From Phoebastria nigripes (Eukaryota > Chordata > Aves > Procellariiformes > Diomedeidae): a stretch of 64,000 nucleotides of DNA. The stretch lies in NCBI GenBank assembly GCA_035582835.1, contig JAYKAV010002386.1, positions 372,696-436,695 on the forward strand. Reading direction: 5' to 3'. The translations under genes were made by a program, and so were the position numbers. Shown one piece after another: positions 1 to 13,815 of the stretch. Position 1 is the stretch's first letter. Every line of letters starts with the position of its first letter. The notes under the pieces are model-generated. The model saw only the letters and a list, made by a program, of their open reading frames with translations, made no database searches and was not told the origin of the DNA.

Positions 1-420
1 TGATTGTTTGATCTTGGTGCGTTATTGTGTCTGTCCCGTGGAGGAGGCCTGGGTTCGTGTTATTTTTTGCAGTGTGATGGTGCAGAGAGGGGACGGCTGT
101 GTGGTCCTGAGCACAAGGCTGAGATTGGGGGCTTCTCATTCAGAAGGTTGGTCCTTGCATCCCTGTGAGGACATCTCCAACATTGGAGTTTTCAAAGGAG
201 CCTAAGGGAAGGCCAAAAGCAGGGTGAGAATTGGACATTGAGGACCGTGTTGATGCTTAATTTCAACGAGGTGCCTGCGGCTGCCCTGCTCTTCACTCAC
301 CCCTTCTCAGCTGCCCTCCAGAAACCTCCAGGGCCATCAGTGTCTAGGTACAGGAACCTGGGAATTTAGGGCAGCTGAATGCCGCCCTTAATGCCTCACG
401 TTCCCCTTGAATATTCAAGC

Positions 421-545
421 CTCCAACTCCCTCCCTTGGCTTCCCAGCCGGTAATTTGGGGATAACAGAGGTGTCTGGTTCTCAGAAGTGCTGGCAGGAT
501 TAATAGGTGAGCATTTGGGAAGCGCTTTGAAGAGGAACGCCTGAG
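421..545 (+). mobile_element. Old MIR-like SINE remnant
   Basis: The segment reads like the 3' half of a MIR/CORE-type SINE. It has a GGTAATTTGGGGATAACAG block (compare the usual 'aaaatggggataataat'), then AGGATTAATAGGTGAGCATT, then GGGAAGCGCTTTGAAGAGG. The order and spacing match the family as I remember it. Similarity is diverged and was judged by eye. Confidence 0.5.
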
Positions 546-1566
546 TGGTGGTGGTGTTGCAGGGTGGCACCTGGGATTTGCTCAGTGCATGTGGAGGGGA
601 GGACAGCTTGAGCCACCCCTGGCCAAAATTTACTTTATAGTCCATGGGATAGTGATCCTCGTACAAGGTTGCTCAGCAGAGCTCTGCTGACATGAGTCCC
701 TTATCTGCCTGCGATGGCCTTCTGCTGGGTTGCAGGCACTAGGAATGAATTCAGAGGTATGTGTGCTGCACAGTCAAACGGGTGCTCTGTCTTGTTTGTG
801 GAGCCCAAGGAAAGGTAATGCCTGTGTGGTAGTGCCGGAGTTTAATGTATGATGTCTAAGTGAGCTGTCGCACCTGCAAAACCCCAAGAAGTCAGACAGC
901 TCTGTGTTGACGGTGCTTTGGAGGAAGGTCATGCAAATAGCTCGTTTCACCATGGGCACAGCAGTGTTGACCTTTATCAAGCACTTNGTGCTTTTCATCA
1001 TGGAAGGTGTTACTCTCAGCTGCAAAACAACCTTTTGAAGGAGGGAGCTGTTGTTAGGATGTGCTGTACAGATGCAGAGCTCAGGCACTAGGCAGTCTCT
1101 TGGGTATTGCATGGGAAACCTGCAGGTGGGCAGTGCTTGAAGCTAATCCTTCCACATGGCTGCCTGCTGGGCTCGTCTTCATTTACCCCTTTGCCCTCTT
1201 GCTTTGTTGAGAGGCAGAAGACTGAGTGATATCCTGAGTCTGTCCCATTTGGTTGTCAACTTTCAAGATACGATGACAGAGTTGCAACAAGTGGCTGATG
1301 ATACAGTGAGGACAGATCGAAGGAGAAGTTTGGAGCACAGAGAAGAGGGATGTGGGAAGGCAGGCCAAAGGAAGAGAAGAAGGAAGAGGGAATGATGGTG
1401 GAGGACTGAATGTTGTCTTGCTCATTTATGTCACGAGTGACCCGAATAAATCCATGTGGAAGGACATTGGCTGCCACTTACATGTTAGCACTGTGAGGTG
1501 TGTCTCAAGCAAGGAGGTAGAAGGAAAACCATGGCCTGATGAGGAGAAAGAATAGGAGAATTTGTC
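546..1566. other. Intronic sequence without recognised features
   Basis: Mixed-composition sequence with one isolated N at 987. Overlapping reading frames near 1156-1555 lie on both strands in a purine-rich stretch (GAAGAGAAGAAGGAAGAGGG) and are judged to be chance. No repeat family was recognised. Confidence 0.5.

Positions 1567-1595
<29 letters not shown>
1567..1595 (+). repeat. A29 homopolymer
   Basis: An uninterrupted run of 29 A follows GAGAATTTGTC. No AATAAA lies in the 10-30 bases before it (AAAGAATAGG is the closest) and the upstream sequence is not recognisable as a transcript copy, so it is annotated only as a homopolymer. Confidence 0.95.
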
Positions 1596-1598
<3 letters not shown>

Positions 1599-4500
1599 TC
1601 ATCTTGAAAGTTTGGGGTAGACCATTTGTACCTCACAGGAAATTTTAATTTAAGCATCTAATTTTTTTTTTTAAATTTGTAATAATCACTTTTACTACCC
1701 TTAAAAATGCAATTTGTATTCAGTCAATGTTTTCTACTACACGTGTAGTTTGTTCACATTCTGAAAAAAAAATTAAAACTGTACATTATGAAAGTCAGCT
1801 AGATTCAGCTTTACATCTGTCTGTCAATTCTTTATTTTTTTATTTTCCCTTAAGAAAGGATTTCCCATACTTTATTTTTCCATGCCACTACTTCTGGAGG
1901 ATCTGTTCTTTTCCAAAAATTAACTATTGCACATCTGGCTGTCAGTAGCACTTGTGTCATTGTTGGGTTCTTCCCCAACACAGGAATTTCCTTGGGTTGT
2001 AACCTAATAAAATCAATGTGAGTTTTGTGCATAAAGCTATTTTACTGATCTTGAATTTTCTATTTGTTGTTTTTCCTCTAAAACAGTACTTCAGGATATT
2101 CTTACATTTTCAGAAGCNTCCTTCCCTGAAGGAGAAATCATAAATAATGAGGTTTTCATGGATATGGAATGGATGGAGACTCTCGAAGTAAGGAGAATCC
2201 TGTACAGAATTCCCTGTTTTACCTCCTGCAGGAATAGTTTGCTTTCTTTTGTGTAAAGGTTGTGGAGGTTACAGAAATACATTGCCCAAAGGGGTGGGCA
2301 AGGAGTTAGTCACTGCAATGCTTTACAAAGCATTTAGTGGCAATTTGGAAAACTGAACAGTATTTCTCTTCACAACATTTGTATGTGGCAAATGTAATGG
2401 CAAAATTCTCTGGTTAAAAATGGCCTGAGAGTTTTCCAGAACGTTTTTATAAAAATGAATTATTGCAATTATTCGTTAGGGAGGCATTCAGTAACAGAAT
2501 TAAGTATGTATGTGGGGAACAGATTATTGCCTTTAAGGCAAAGATACATTCATATTAAGTTTTGCATAAACATAAATTGATATATAATCAAGTAGAGCAG
2601 TTCTAGTGAGGTTCTGCATATTCAGCAGCTCTGAAAGAGAGGTTGGTTCGTATCTTCCATCAGTCTTCAACAATGGAAGCATGTAAATCATTTTCCCATG
2701 GAAATTTAAGTTAGAGTTGCAACATTATTAATCTGGTTACTCAGAAGAACTTCTCTCAAAAACAAGGATAAACCAAGGAGCTAATAGTTAAATACTTGCC
2801 TTCAAAAACAAAACAAAAAAAGCAGAATTTTTCAGTGGAAAGCATTGGTTAGTTAGGGCCATGGGCCACTGTTTATTTAATGATGTAACCTTTAATATCG
2901 TGGTGTTTAAAAGAATTGGGTAGGAAGGATTTAAATACTTCTTTTATTTCTAGAATATCAGCTGATAACTTGAATGTAAACAGGAAAACGAGTTCTTCAT
3001 CCACCCAAAGCAGGGTGATACTGTCATGTAACTAAAGTGGGGTTATTGTGGATTGCAAGCAGGAATGCTAGATTCATAAAAAAATTGCTGTTAGCATTTT
3101 TTTTTATCCCAAACCACAGGGTGTTTTTGATTAACCAGTTATTCCTGGCCTCTCGAGGGAGAGTTTGGAAATTCAGAGTAAGAAGAAAATAGCAAGACAA
3201 ATGGAAGGGTTTGACATTGTTCTGGTTCAGATCAGCTCGGATGGTGTTGGGGACAGAACCGGTGTGACTGCAGATATGACCACGAACTATGTCTTTGTGG
3301 ATTTTAAACCTGCTTTCCTTTTTGGCAGAAGAAAGCAGCATTGAAAGCATGCTGTTGTTGGTATATAACCTACAGATTTTTTCCTTTTTCAATGCTATGT
3401 GGTGATGATGATCATAGACCTCCAGTTTACTGAGGTCCGGATGCTGGTGCTTTTTTTGTGCATCTCGAATAGCAATGCTATTGCCAGCTGCTGTGATTTT
3501 TATTGCTAGTGTTTCAGGGACTGTTTCCTTACTCCCTACATGTAAAGCCCCAGCTACTACAGTGGGATTTCAGAAGAATTGCTGTGTTCGTTTAATTTTC
3601 CTTCTTCCCTCAAAATCCACCCCCGCTGCACACATGTCAGTTTTCACATGCCATGGCTGCGCAAAGGAGCTCAAAAATAGGAAGCATGTGTGCTCCAGAG
3701 GCTCAGAAACCAGACAGCAAATAAAATGAATTATGGTTTGAAAATATATACATTGGGCTTTTTAAGCCAGTCACCCATTAGGGGGAAAGAGGGTGGACGG
3801 CAGATGAAGTTTAAACCTTTGTGGTCGACTGATCTGAGCCCCTGACCCCAGGTACTGGTTATGCATGTCAAAGGAGCTTTGGCCAGGTGAGTACACCACT
3901 TTGGGAAAGGTGTGGAAGAACATCTTAAACTTGAACTTCACATTTTGCTATAAATGCAGTTCAAACAGTCTTTTATTTAAATAATTAGCCTTAGCATCCC
4001 AGTGCTGTTGCCACAGTTGCCCCTAAAACATAAGCTTTGCCTGAGGATTAACTGATCAAAGATGTACTGGAGTATCATCTAGTTTATTCAAGCGGGTCCT
4101 CCAGGTCATAGAGAAAATACACAAAGGGATATGGCAGGGCTTTTCTGCTCATGCTGTGACTACTGAGTGGATTTTAGGTTGGTCTCAGCCTGGAGAGGCT
4201 GTCAAGACTTGGCTGACTTGTGGTGGGCTCAGGACCAGACCTGTGCAAAAGTTTTCTTTCACCACATCACCCAAAGACATGGGTCCCCATTACCCCCTCG
4301 TATGCCAGTGATAAACTGATGCTTGCGGAGACAGCTGATGGAAGGATTCATGTACCATTTAAACTCTTATTCGAAATATCAAAACACAGCTTGATGTTCT
4401 TGGTGTATATGGGTGCATTTGTCATGGACTCCCTTTTTCTCCCAAATCCTTATTAAGTAAGAAGCAGCAGTAGCTGGTAATCAAAGACATGAAATACATT

Positions 4501-6936
4501 TATTATCTGAAGACTAACAACCTGCTATACAAACCGATGTCTTGAGTCTGCAAATACAGGAATCGCACGAGGCGCCAGGTTACCATACAGCACTATAATT
4601 AAGTGCTTTTACCTGGGGCTTGTCCTTATTTAAAACAAACAAGACCGTTGGCGGTAAAAATGATGGAGACGAGTCTGCCAAAGGAGGTGAGCATTTTCTA
4701 CCTGTCATGATAGGTAAAATATACAAAGTTAGTTGTGGGGAAAGTGCATTTCAGACAATAAAGGTTCTGTAGAAAATTGTAGTTTATCCACAATGTTCAT
4801 TTAAGGGGGAGACTCAGTGAGCAGCAATTTGGAAAATGTACCCTAATGAGCCTTTCTGGACTGCAGTTCATTTAGGTGTCTTGAATATTCAGAGCAAACT
4901 TCGGCACTTTGAGTTTGCAAGTCGCAGGGTTGCTCCGAGATGGCGTTGGCATTGCCTGCTGTGTCTGGGTCAGGCTGTTCTCCATCTTATGTCTGAGCAT
5001 AACGTCATAACAGCCTTGCGATTCCAGCAGCCCCGAGTGCCGGGGCTTTTGAGCTCGGCTGGCAGCCCAGTGGGATTAGCCAGCAGAAGCACCGCTTCTT
5101 GGGATTTATTGATTGAAAGTGGATACGGTAGCATTGTTTTGGGGGAGGCATGTGAATGCGACTTTTTGGCCGAGACTCTGTGCAGTAGCCATTGGTAGGG
5201 TCTCATTTGGGTGGACAAAGAGGTCCTACCTCCTGTTGGCACATGGAGGGGCTCCCTAGTACTTGTGGTTCAAGGTTTTGCGTAGTGTTGAGGTCCTCCA
5301 GAATCTCACTGCAGTAGTAGGTCTGTGTGGTACGTGTGTACAGCATCCCTTGATTTACTCCAGGAGAACGTGGTCCTTAGCATGATGCTTTCTGTTTTGG
5401 AAGTACATATTATCCCTAGTCTGTGTTGCGATTTTGGAGATGCACTGGTGCTTCTTAGTAGGTGTGTTTCTTTGCTCATGGCTACAGGGAAAAAGTACTA
5501 TTTTTGGCCTTTCTGTCTTTCTGGAAGGCTCTTTGCTGCCCATCCCACTGTGACATTCTTCTTCTATCAGCACTAGCGAGGGGTCACTTTAAATTCAGAT
5601 TTTCCCAGATATGTCCCTTTTTTCTGGATTTGTGCTGGATTGGAGAACTGTAAATTTGTCGTTGTTCCTGACACTCCCGGGCATGTCCTGATGCTTGGAA
5701 ATGTCTCTTGTGCATGCTGAGATCATCTCTGTAGCACATGCAGAGAAGTTACAGTGGATATGTACGATATACAGTGCGTGTGTGTTGTCCTGTACGTCTT
5801 TGTGGATGTTGGATGTCCAGCTGAAGTGTGGACCATTCAGAGGTGTGGGCATACAGCACGCTCAGAGCTTCCCAGGAGCATGGGACTCGCTGTGCTCGTG
5901 CAGTGCAGTGTACCTGCAGTACTACTTCTTCAGGGATGCACAATTTGGTGAAAGTAGGTGATGGAGATGGGAATGTTTCATTTCCTCTCAAAGAGGTTGA
6001 CCTGGGAAAAAAACCACAACAGGTTATTTTTGCTTCAATTTTGGTTTAATTTTACTGGTAGTTAGGAGCTCTGGTTATAAGTCAAACAAAGAGCAAAGGG
6101 ATGGATTTCCCCTCTCCATTTATTGGGCTGTGCGTTGGCTTGCCGATTTGTCCACACCACGCTCGGTGAGGGTAAGGGAGTGCTTGGACTTCAAACTGGA
6201 GAAAAACTTCATTGAATAGGGATGGACTTAAGTCCATGCAAAGTGGTGAGTTATCTCTGGGTTATGTGGGCAGCCCTGGAAGGGGCCTGTATGCTACAAA
6301 ATGTGTTTTATAAATTAAAAAGCTGCTCATTGATTTTGTTTATAATGAAGTCTGTTATGGAGTGATTGGACAAATGGCTTAAAGCTGTTGAAAAAAGAAT
6401 GAGCAAAGACACAGCATGATTCAGGCAGGAAGGAATATTTAAATATACGGAGTACAAAGGCATGTTAAGTACAGAGTCAGGGGCTCAGGATGGGTTACCT
6501 GAGCATTCCCGCAGTGTGGTTCCCAGAGAGGACTGAGGTTTGAACCTCCATCTCAAGCTGTGGGAAGTCCACTTAAAATAACCAGCTGGGGGTTGTTTTG
6601 GTTTTTATTTCAGAAGTGATCTTGATACTAGGTACTGCTTGTGGAAAAAAACCTGTGTACTTCAAAGAGGTGATGTATTGTGCTTTTTGAAAGCCAAGCC
6701 TCTCCCAGTTCCCTCGCAGTTGGCGTCCAAAGTCACTGGTTGCTAGTGAGTAGTGGGCACATCAGATGCAAAGCAGGGTAATTTATTGCGCTCTGCTGCC
6801 ATTACTCCTTCCTGTGCTATATTTACTTCTGGGTACCNTTGTTAATCTAAATGGATATACTAGAAAATGGTCCGAGGGGATCAAGAAAAAATAACAAAAA
6901 AAGAAAAGATTTGGAAGCAGAAGGCTTGTAATAGAA
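1596..6936. other. Intronic sequence, partly AT-rich, no gene seen
   Basis: 1600-2640 is AT-rich with short T and A runs. From about 4800 to 6050 the composition is more mixed, with reading frames of up to 120 codons on the plus strand crossed by comparable frames on the minus strand. A 122-codon minus frame at 3024-3392 has no domain or splice context that I recognise. Isolated N calls are at 2118 and 6838. Nothing here supports a gene. Confidence 0.5.
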
Positions 6937-6961
6937 AAGGCTAAGGATGAGCCTTAGCCTT
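6937..6961. repeat. Perfect 10-bp inverted repeat (hairpin)
   Basis: AAGGCTAAGG and CCTTAGCCTT are perfect reverse complements separated by the 5-base spacer ATGAG. No T-run follows and there is no gene context, so a terminator or RNA function is not implied. Confidence 0.9.
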
Positions 6962-8877
6962 AGGATGTGCAAAGAGACACAGTATCTATAAATACATAAA
7001 GAACAGTTTCAGAGCGGGCAGGGATCAATTATTTGCAGTCAGTTGGGACATAAATAGTGATGAATGCAGCAGCAGGGGGAAAAATAGGTGGAATTAATGG
7101 GAAAAAGATGAAGATCACTTTGGGAAGGGCCATGGGACCTCCACTGTAAATGCTGCAGGCTTCTGATGGCAGGGACTGCCTTTCGCGGGGTGATCGTGCC
7201 CTGCTGGGCATAGCCAGTGGGCACCACCATGGGTGGCTCAGTAGCCAGAAATGATTTTAAGCCCACGTCCCAGCATTGAGGAAACACTTGAGCATCTGCT
7301 GGGTTTGAGGTGCGTGCTGGAGTCGCAGTGGTGGCAGCAGGAGCTCAGTACCTGCTTTCCTGAGTCGTGGTCCAAGTGANGTTCCTCCAAAAATGTAACT
7401 CTTGAACTTTTGTAAGTTTAGATCATTTCAAAGTGAGTTTTTAAATGATAAAGTGAACCCAGAGCACTGAAGGAGACGTTTCCAGTGGCAGCTGAAGCTG
7501 GAGCTTGAGGCCTTAGTTCCAGGTCAGGAGCTGTGTCTTTAAAGACCCTCAAGCTGAGGTGACCTGGTAGTCAGTGGAGGAGCATGAGCTGTTTGCAAGG
7601 GGTTGGAAGTTATTTCTGGAAGTCTCTGGAATGAATCCTTGGGTGCCGTGGGTGTAAATAAATAGTTTCTGAGATGTTGATATGGTCTGTGGTAAGGAAA
7701 ACGCTAGTGACAGAGAGAAATTAATGGTTCCATTTATACTTTTTGAGCGTTTCTTTTTCTTCTGTAAGCATGGCTCCCACAGACATGCCATCATCTGAAA
7801 GAGCTGAAGAGGTCTTTATGGGCTTGGGACCAGAGGTAGGAGCCGTGCTCCGTGCAAACACGTGCACAGATTTTTTTGGTGTTATTTTTTTGGAAGTGCA
7901 GTTTACTTCTAGAAATGAATTTTGCTGCCTCAGAAATGTGTCCACCAGCTCTTCCCACAGGGCTCTTGCCCCTTCGTTGAGGAAACACAAGCACCTTTAA
8001 TGCTGTTAAACTAAGGTTGCCAGCAAGGTAGGTGTTGACTTCACTTGAAGCTGGATGCACTCAGCTCTGGTGAAGTCAGGCCTTTCGTAAGGACAGTTTT
8101 TGAGTAGACATCAGACTTCAGAAGGTGTTAGCTAACATCCTAAACACAAATTTGCTTGTTGGGGTAGACTTTTTATTTTGTTGGTACCTGCCATGCTAAA
8201 AGCCAAGTCTGCTCATGGAAGAGTTGTGAGCTTGTCCTGTGCCGTGGGGTGAATTTGGAGCTTTCATGAGGAGCATGTCTTTAGGTGCCCCGTCACGAAT
8301 GCGTAGCCATGTGTGTTTGAACAAACCAGCCCTGCTCAGACAAAGGTGTCCTCCTGCATGCTGCTCCTTCTGGGGAGAGAACGAATGGGTGCGAGATGGT
8401 AGTAATTCAGCTTCAGCAAACACGAGAGTAGAGCGCCTCGTGTCAGAAACCATATAGATTGGTGTGTTTATCAGTATTGACCCAGTATATTCACACCTAC
8501 ACCCAGACTTCTTAACTGTGGCAATTACCATCCATCTCACTTTTCTCTTTGGTTTCATTGCAAGCTGCAAAGAACCAAGTCTCAGTTACCTGCATGTTGC
8601 ATACAATGCAAACACCGCTGCTGTAGAAGGTTTGGCATTTCTCATCCAAATGCAGTTATTCTGATTGCCACATTTCAAGCCTTTCTACAGACATTGACCC
8701 TCTCCTACTGTCTTTTTATTCCTCCTCTGTAGAGCCTTTAAATCCCCATCAGCTACTGTGGTGGTGTGGGAGATCGCGTGGTCCTACGATCATCCTTTGA
8801 TTTTGATTTTTGTCCTCTGAAAGGAAGCCCTGGGCTGAGTTAAGGTCCTTGAGGGTCTGAGCTGTTCAAATTTAGCA
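6962..8877. other. Intronic sequence without recognised features
   Basis: Mixed composition with an isolated N at 7380. Reading frames of 80-124 codons on both strands overlap one another (for example 7743-8000 plus against 7721-8060 minus) and show no recognisable protein features. Confidence 0.5.
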
Positions 8878-8960
8878 TTTAAGCATGTGCCTTCGTCCCA
8901 CTGACTTCAGTATGACTTAAAATCACGTATGTGGGTACCCAGGAAGACCCAGTCATTCCC
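8878..8960 (+). repeat. Possible old amniote dispersed repeat ('tgacttcag' type)
   Basis: The words TTTAAGCATGTGCCTTCGTC, CCACTGACTTCAGTATGACT and ACGTATGTGGGTACCC resemble a dispersed motif common in bird and reptile DNA ('...ttaagcatgtg...cccattgacttcaatggga...'). I cannot assign a family name with certainty. The resemblance was judged by eye. Confidence 0.35.
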
Positions 8961-11900
8961 CTTGTGAAGACGTGGGAAGACGCAGCCGCAGCCTAGAGGC
9001 GGTGGAGCTCAGGAAAATGGAAATTTTAGCATCCACACTGCTTTCATGCCTTTTTTTATGTGTCTATTTTCCTTGGCACTAAAAATACACAAAACTTCAT
9101 TATCTTAGAAACAAAACCAAAACAACCTTTTCTTTATTCATGAACTGCTGTCTGTTTTGAAATCTCATCAGGAGATGGGGGAGAAAAAAACCAACCCATC
9201 AGTTTCTTTATTTGCTTGCTGGGTTGTTTATCTCTACTGGGTGCTGCGGGTAGAAATCCCACAATAGGCACTGCAAGGCAAAACACATTTCGGGAGACTT
9301 CCCAATTTAGCACTGTGATTCAGTGGGGTCCTAGAGCAGAAGCCTTGGTGCTTGGTGTGGAGTTTAGGAGCTAAAATCAGGCAGAAGGAGAAAACCAGCA
9401 GAGCCTCAGATGGAAAGTGAGTAATTTGTGATTAGCTGTTAAAAGCAGCTTTCTCAATGGATTTGTATATGCCTGTGTCACCCAGGCACGGAAATCCCAA
9501 ATCCTTCCTTACCAAGCCTCTCATGCCTCCTGTTTGTCCCCGTGTCCCCAGGCTCCTTCCAGCCCCCTCCCATCCTCCTTGGCTGCGGGCAGGCGAGAGG
9601 CAGCATGCCTGCTGGTTCCTTCTGACCCTGTGTCTCGTCAATTTTCATTCATTTCGGAGAGACTCAACATTTTGGAAACCTCATTCCCTCCCTCAAACGG
9701 GACTGAGGGTGGCCATGGGTTCAAAAGGGACCCCAGGGGACCCGGGAGGCATGAGCGTCCCTGCCCTGGGAGAGCAGGTTGCCGCGGAGGGGCACACCCT
9801 GGGTAAAGAAGGGGAAAGATGTTTGGGAAACTCCTGTTTGGATCGAGAGGCAATGACTAAGCTAACGCAGTCAGCGGACCATATTACATTTCTGAAAAGA
9901 AAATGGAAAATGAAAAAAAAAAAAACAAAACCTGAGCTTTTCGGTTCTGTATTGCAAAACGTGGTACAGATTTATAGACAATAAAATTTCATGTGTGAAA
10001 GAACATCTAAGAGTGGGAGATTTGGCTTATCAATGCTGATTATTTTTTCATTTTCTGTTCTCCTGAAATTATGTCTAATAACATTTTTAATTACCTTTTC
10101 AATATTGTTCTTTATCGTAATGGTTTTACTTTTTGAGGCCATTCTGTGTTTTCCACTAAAAAATTAATCTTTTCCTTAAATTTCCTCTCTTCCCTCACGC
10201 TTGTTAGATGCCGTTGAGTCAAGTATCAAAATGGTTTNNTTTTNTTTGTTTGTTTGTTTTAGGGATTATATAATTTTATGTCAGATACTCTGTTATGCAT
10301 ATGAAAGTAGAGCTAAACAAATTTCATGCTTCAGGATATAACTGCTTCTCTGGAGATGAGGAGAGATGGTTTGCCGCATTGCACAGTCTCCTGGGTGCTT
10401 TGGTCCCGCAAGTGGCCGAGGAAGCGTTGAGCATCTTTGGGCACCCTGTGAAGGCAGGGGGAGGTGGGGGCACCCAGCACCTTACAGGATTGCTCAGGAC
10501 CTGGCAGCACTGAAGCCTGAAGACTTTCACCTTTTGCTGTAGTGTCAGGTATTGCTCGCTGCTGAAGGCAGGAACATCAACCTGGTGATCTGTTACATTA
10601 AAGCGAAGCACATNCGTCTCTGTAGCTGCTAGATAGTTCTTACATGTTTTACAGTGGGGATCCTGTCTCTGCTTCTGTAGTTTTAAAATGTCTGTGTAAT
10701 ATGCAATGCAGGTAACAATCTCTGCAAATCAAGTCCCTTGACTGACTTCTTGCACTTTGGGACTTTATCAGCTGTTTCTCGTGTTGCCAGATTGTAAATC
10801 CCTATGCTGAAATTTCNCAAGAAGGTCAGCAAAACCGGTGGTTTTGTGTATTTTATTTTAATTTTGGAGTGGGAGGGAATTTTGACCAAAATAGCTCAGA
10901 TATTTCCAAGAGCGAGATTAAGGGGAAATATGTTGCGTGGCCCAGGTGAGATATTTTGGGAGTGGGGATTTGGGGTCTGGCAGAGAAGCTGCCCAGTGGC
11001 AGGCACGCCTCCTCCCTGCCCTCGCACAAAGGAGAGGATCTGCACAAAGTAGGTGAAGTGCAAAGCCTTGGAAAAATGTCATGCTGGGAAAAGACCAGAT
11101 TTGGCAGCTGGCTTCTCCCCCCATCAGCGTCCCCCTTTCCTCCCCTCTGCTGCGCGGTGGCCATTCCCGCTGGAGCAGCCCTCGCTGCCAGGCTCCTGGT
11201 CCCTAGGGCAGGTGGGTGCCCTCGCCTTGCTCCCTCGGCTCCNGGTGTTGGTGTCGCAGCGTTGCCTGGGCAGTGTCATGGCTGCGGTGGAGCTGCCCCT
11301 GATGGGGTTGTCAGGCTGCTGTGTTGTGCTCCCGTTCTCCCTGAACTGCAGCCTCTGGGCTCTTACGGGTTTAACAGGTGCATGAAGTAAGGGACAGGTG
11401 ATTTTGCACACCTTTTTGAGACAAATTAGTCCTTTCTTAGATAATCTGGGAAGCTGTTATTTATATCCACAACCCCTTCATGCATTTCCTTGCCTCAGTG
11501 CATTTCTCAGTTCAGAGCTTTCATTGGGCTCAGGTGCCTGGGGTTACCCTCCAGCCGCCGCAGGCATGGCCAGCGGGTCCAGGAACTTCTTGTCCTGTCC
11601 CTGAGCAGCTTGCTTTGCCCTTGGTGGGGCTCGCAAACAAACAGCAATTCTGCCTGCTAAGAAAGGATGTTTTCTGTTTGCAGCCTCCTCATGCAGCCTG
11701 CTCTCATACCTGCCCTATAGTCTCCGAGTGGAGTGTGATCAGCAAATTGCTCAGCCCCCTGCCAGGGCCATGCCATTCCCAGCTACTGCAGATCCATCAC
11801 AGCGGCGGCTCTGCTGGATTAGTTTTCTCCCTTCAAGAGAGACTTTTGATGGGTGTCTACTGCTATTTCACGGTCCTGTTCTCTTGTGCTTCAGTTCAGA

Positions 11901-12240
11901 AGTGCAGGTTTTTTGCTTCTGCAGTTTTCCAATAACTGAGCAATAGTTTACATTTGCTCCGCAGTAAATTTAATTTTCAATATACTGGCCTAGTTATGTA
12001 AGTGATCCGAATCCCTCTGGATCTCTCTTCTGGTTGCTTTGTATTTACTACTCCCTTCAGTTTCATGTCATTAGCAATTTTACAGCTGGTTTCTCCAAGT
12101 AATTTATAGACATTACCAACAGGGTGGAATAGATACTGAAAATTTGCTGCATAGATCCCACTGACTTTAAATGAACTACTTTTGCAGGAGCAAGAGTAGT
12201 TGATGGGGGGTTGATGGCAAATATTCATATCTCAGGTGGG
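8961..12240. other. Intronic sequence with GC-rich patches at 9.5-9.8 and 11.0-11.8 kb
   Basis: The GC-rich patches carry the longest frames here, including 175 plus-strand codons at 9457-9984 and 144 at 10956-11390. All are overlapped by other frames, are rich in Pro, Gly, Arg and Ala as GC-rich DNA dictates, and lack domains. The first frame runs into AAAATGAAAAAAAAAAAAAC and AATAAAATTTC, which is AT-rich flank rather than evidence of an mRNA end. A (TTTG)n tract with three N lies at 10235-10260. Confidence 0.5.
10235..10260 (+). repeat. (TTTG)n-like simple repeat with ambiguous bases
   Basis: A T-rich tract interrupted by N at three positions is followed by TTTGTTTGTTTGTTTT. The N calls probably mark read disagreement in a low-complexity tract. 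Confidence 0.8.
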
Positions 12241-13815
12241 CAACATGTGCACACTGATGGTTGGGAGGTAGTCCAGCCATAAATTTTAGTGCCAGCGTTG
12301 GGGAGTTTGGGATCAATGCTTCTGAATGTTTCCAGCTGGGTACCTGCGCTGATATATATAAGCTATTGCAGCCACGTTAACATCAGACACTATTGTCAGC
12401 ATCACCTTGAAGGATGCGTGCAGTGAGATACTAGCTTCATTCCTTCCCCTGGGAGATACAGGTATTTCTTCTGCCACTCCTTTGGAAGGAGTGCTTAGGG
12501 CAAGGATGCTAAATCTCCATGCTCTCCACAAAATAAGAAAGGGAAAAGAGATCCTAAGAAGAACCACGTAGCTGAAAAAGTCTTCAGCTTGGCAGCATGA
12601 GGAGTTAAAAAACAGGTGGAGAGACTTCTGTGCAGAACTGCTTTCTCCTGTAGCCACAGGTCTGGGGAGCAGAAACTGCCCAGGACTAGGCTGCTCTTCC
12701 ATAGGGTGCCATAGCTGCTGGCCCTGTAGAGAGTATATAGCAGGAGCAGGCTCTGTCCCCCAGGAAAGTCCAACCCCAAGGTGTTTTGCGTCGTTGCACG
12801 TAAAATCCGCAGCATTGCTGACCTCAAGGCTGTGATGGTGGATGTGAAACTGGGGAGATGACTCACCCCATCTGGTAATTCAGGCTGAAAGCTGGTGTTC
12901 CCCAACCTTTCTTTGACATTTAAGAGGTGTCCCCCCTCCCCTCTGAAGAAAAGTAAACTCAGAGTGCCCCAGCCAGTCTCACTATTGCAATGTCGTGTCG
13001 AGCACTTTCTTTACGACCGCAGGTGCTGAGGACTGAGTTAAAACAGTAAAATTAAAGCTGATGGTGGAAAATAGTGGGAAGGGCAGGTCCCCACCCCAGC
13101 TGGCTCGCTCTTCCTCTTCGGGGTGGGGGGACGACCTGCGCTTAAAGAGATGTTACTGCAAACATTTATTCTGAAGGGCAACAAAACACATCCATTCTGG
13201 TGGGGAATATTAAATGTTGACCTTTAGCAATAAGTTAACGGGTGTTAGAAATTTTTAGTGAATAATACATGGGCTTCCCCAAGAAGCCTCAGATTATCTG
13301 GGGGAAAAAAAAAATCTCTCGCCTCTTCTCTGGGTGAGAGAGGGATGCATCGCGGGTGCTGCATGTGTCGGTAGGGACCCGCTGGGTACGTGCCAATGGA
13401 GAGCAACCTGCCCTCTGTTTCCAGTGGGAAAGTGTTATGAGCATCACAAAAAACTTGTTCTGAATGTTGGCAAAATTTGTCTCGACCCTGCCACCATTTC
13501 AAAAAAAAAAAAAAAAAACCAAACAAACCAGCCCTTTGAAAGTGGTTGGGATATTAGGTAGTTCTAATTGCTTTTCTCTGCAGTGTGAAAACAGTTCCCT
13601 CCCTGCCAAACATATCTGTTATCATTGGTATTTTCTTTATACTTATCTGTGCATAACTGTGCCGTATTTTCGTGGTGACATTTCATACCTGGTTTTGATA
13701 CTCTTTGTTTTGCTGCTTTTGCTTTGCTTCTCAAAAGGGATGAGAAAAATTCAGCCTTCCAAGGCACAAATAAGCCTCTTATCATCATAGTATCAAAAGA
13801 GTGATTAAGTGAGAA

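Noticed and set aside
1567..1595. A29 run considered as a processed-pseudogene tail
   Set aside because: No polyadenylation signal at the right distance and no recognisable transcript upstream.
9457..9984. 175-codon plus-strand frame ending near an AATAAA
   Set aside because: Its composition follows the GC-rich patch, its end is a lysine run from an A-tract, and no homology is recognised. The AATAAA lies in AT-rich sequence where it is expected by chance.
12313..12905. Two overlapping minus-strand frames of 129 and 136 codons
   Set aside because: They lie in different frames of the same DNA with no coding bias or homology recognised.
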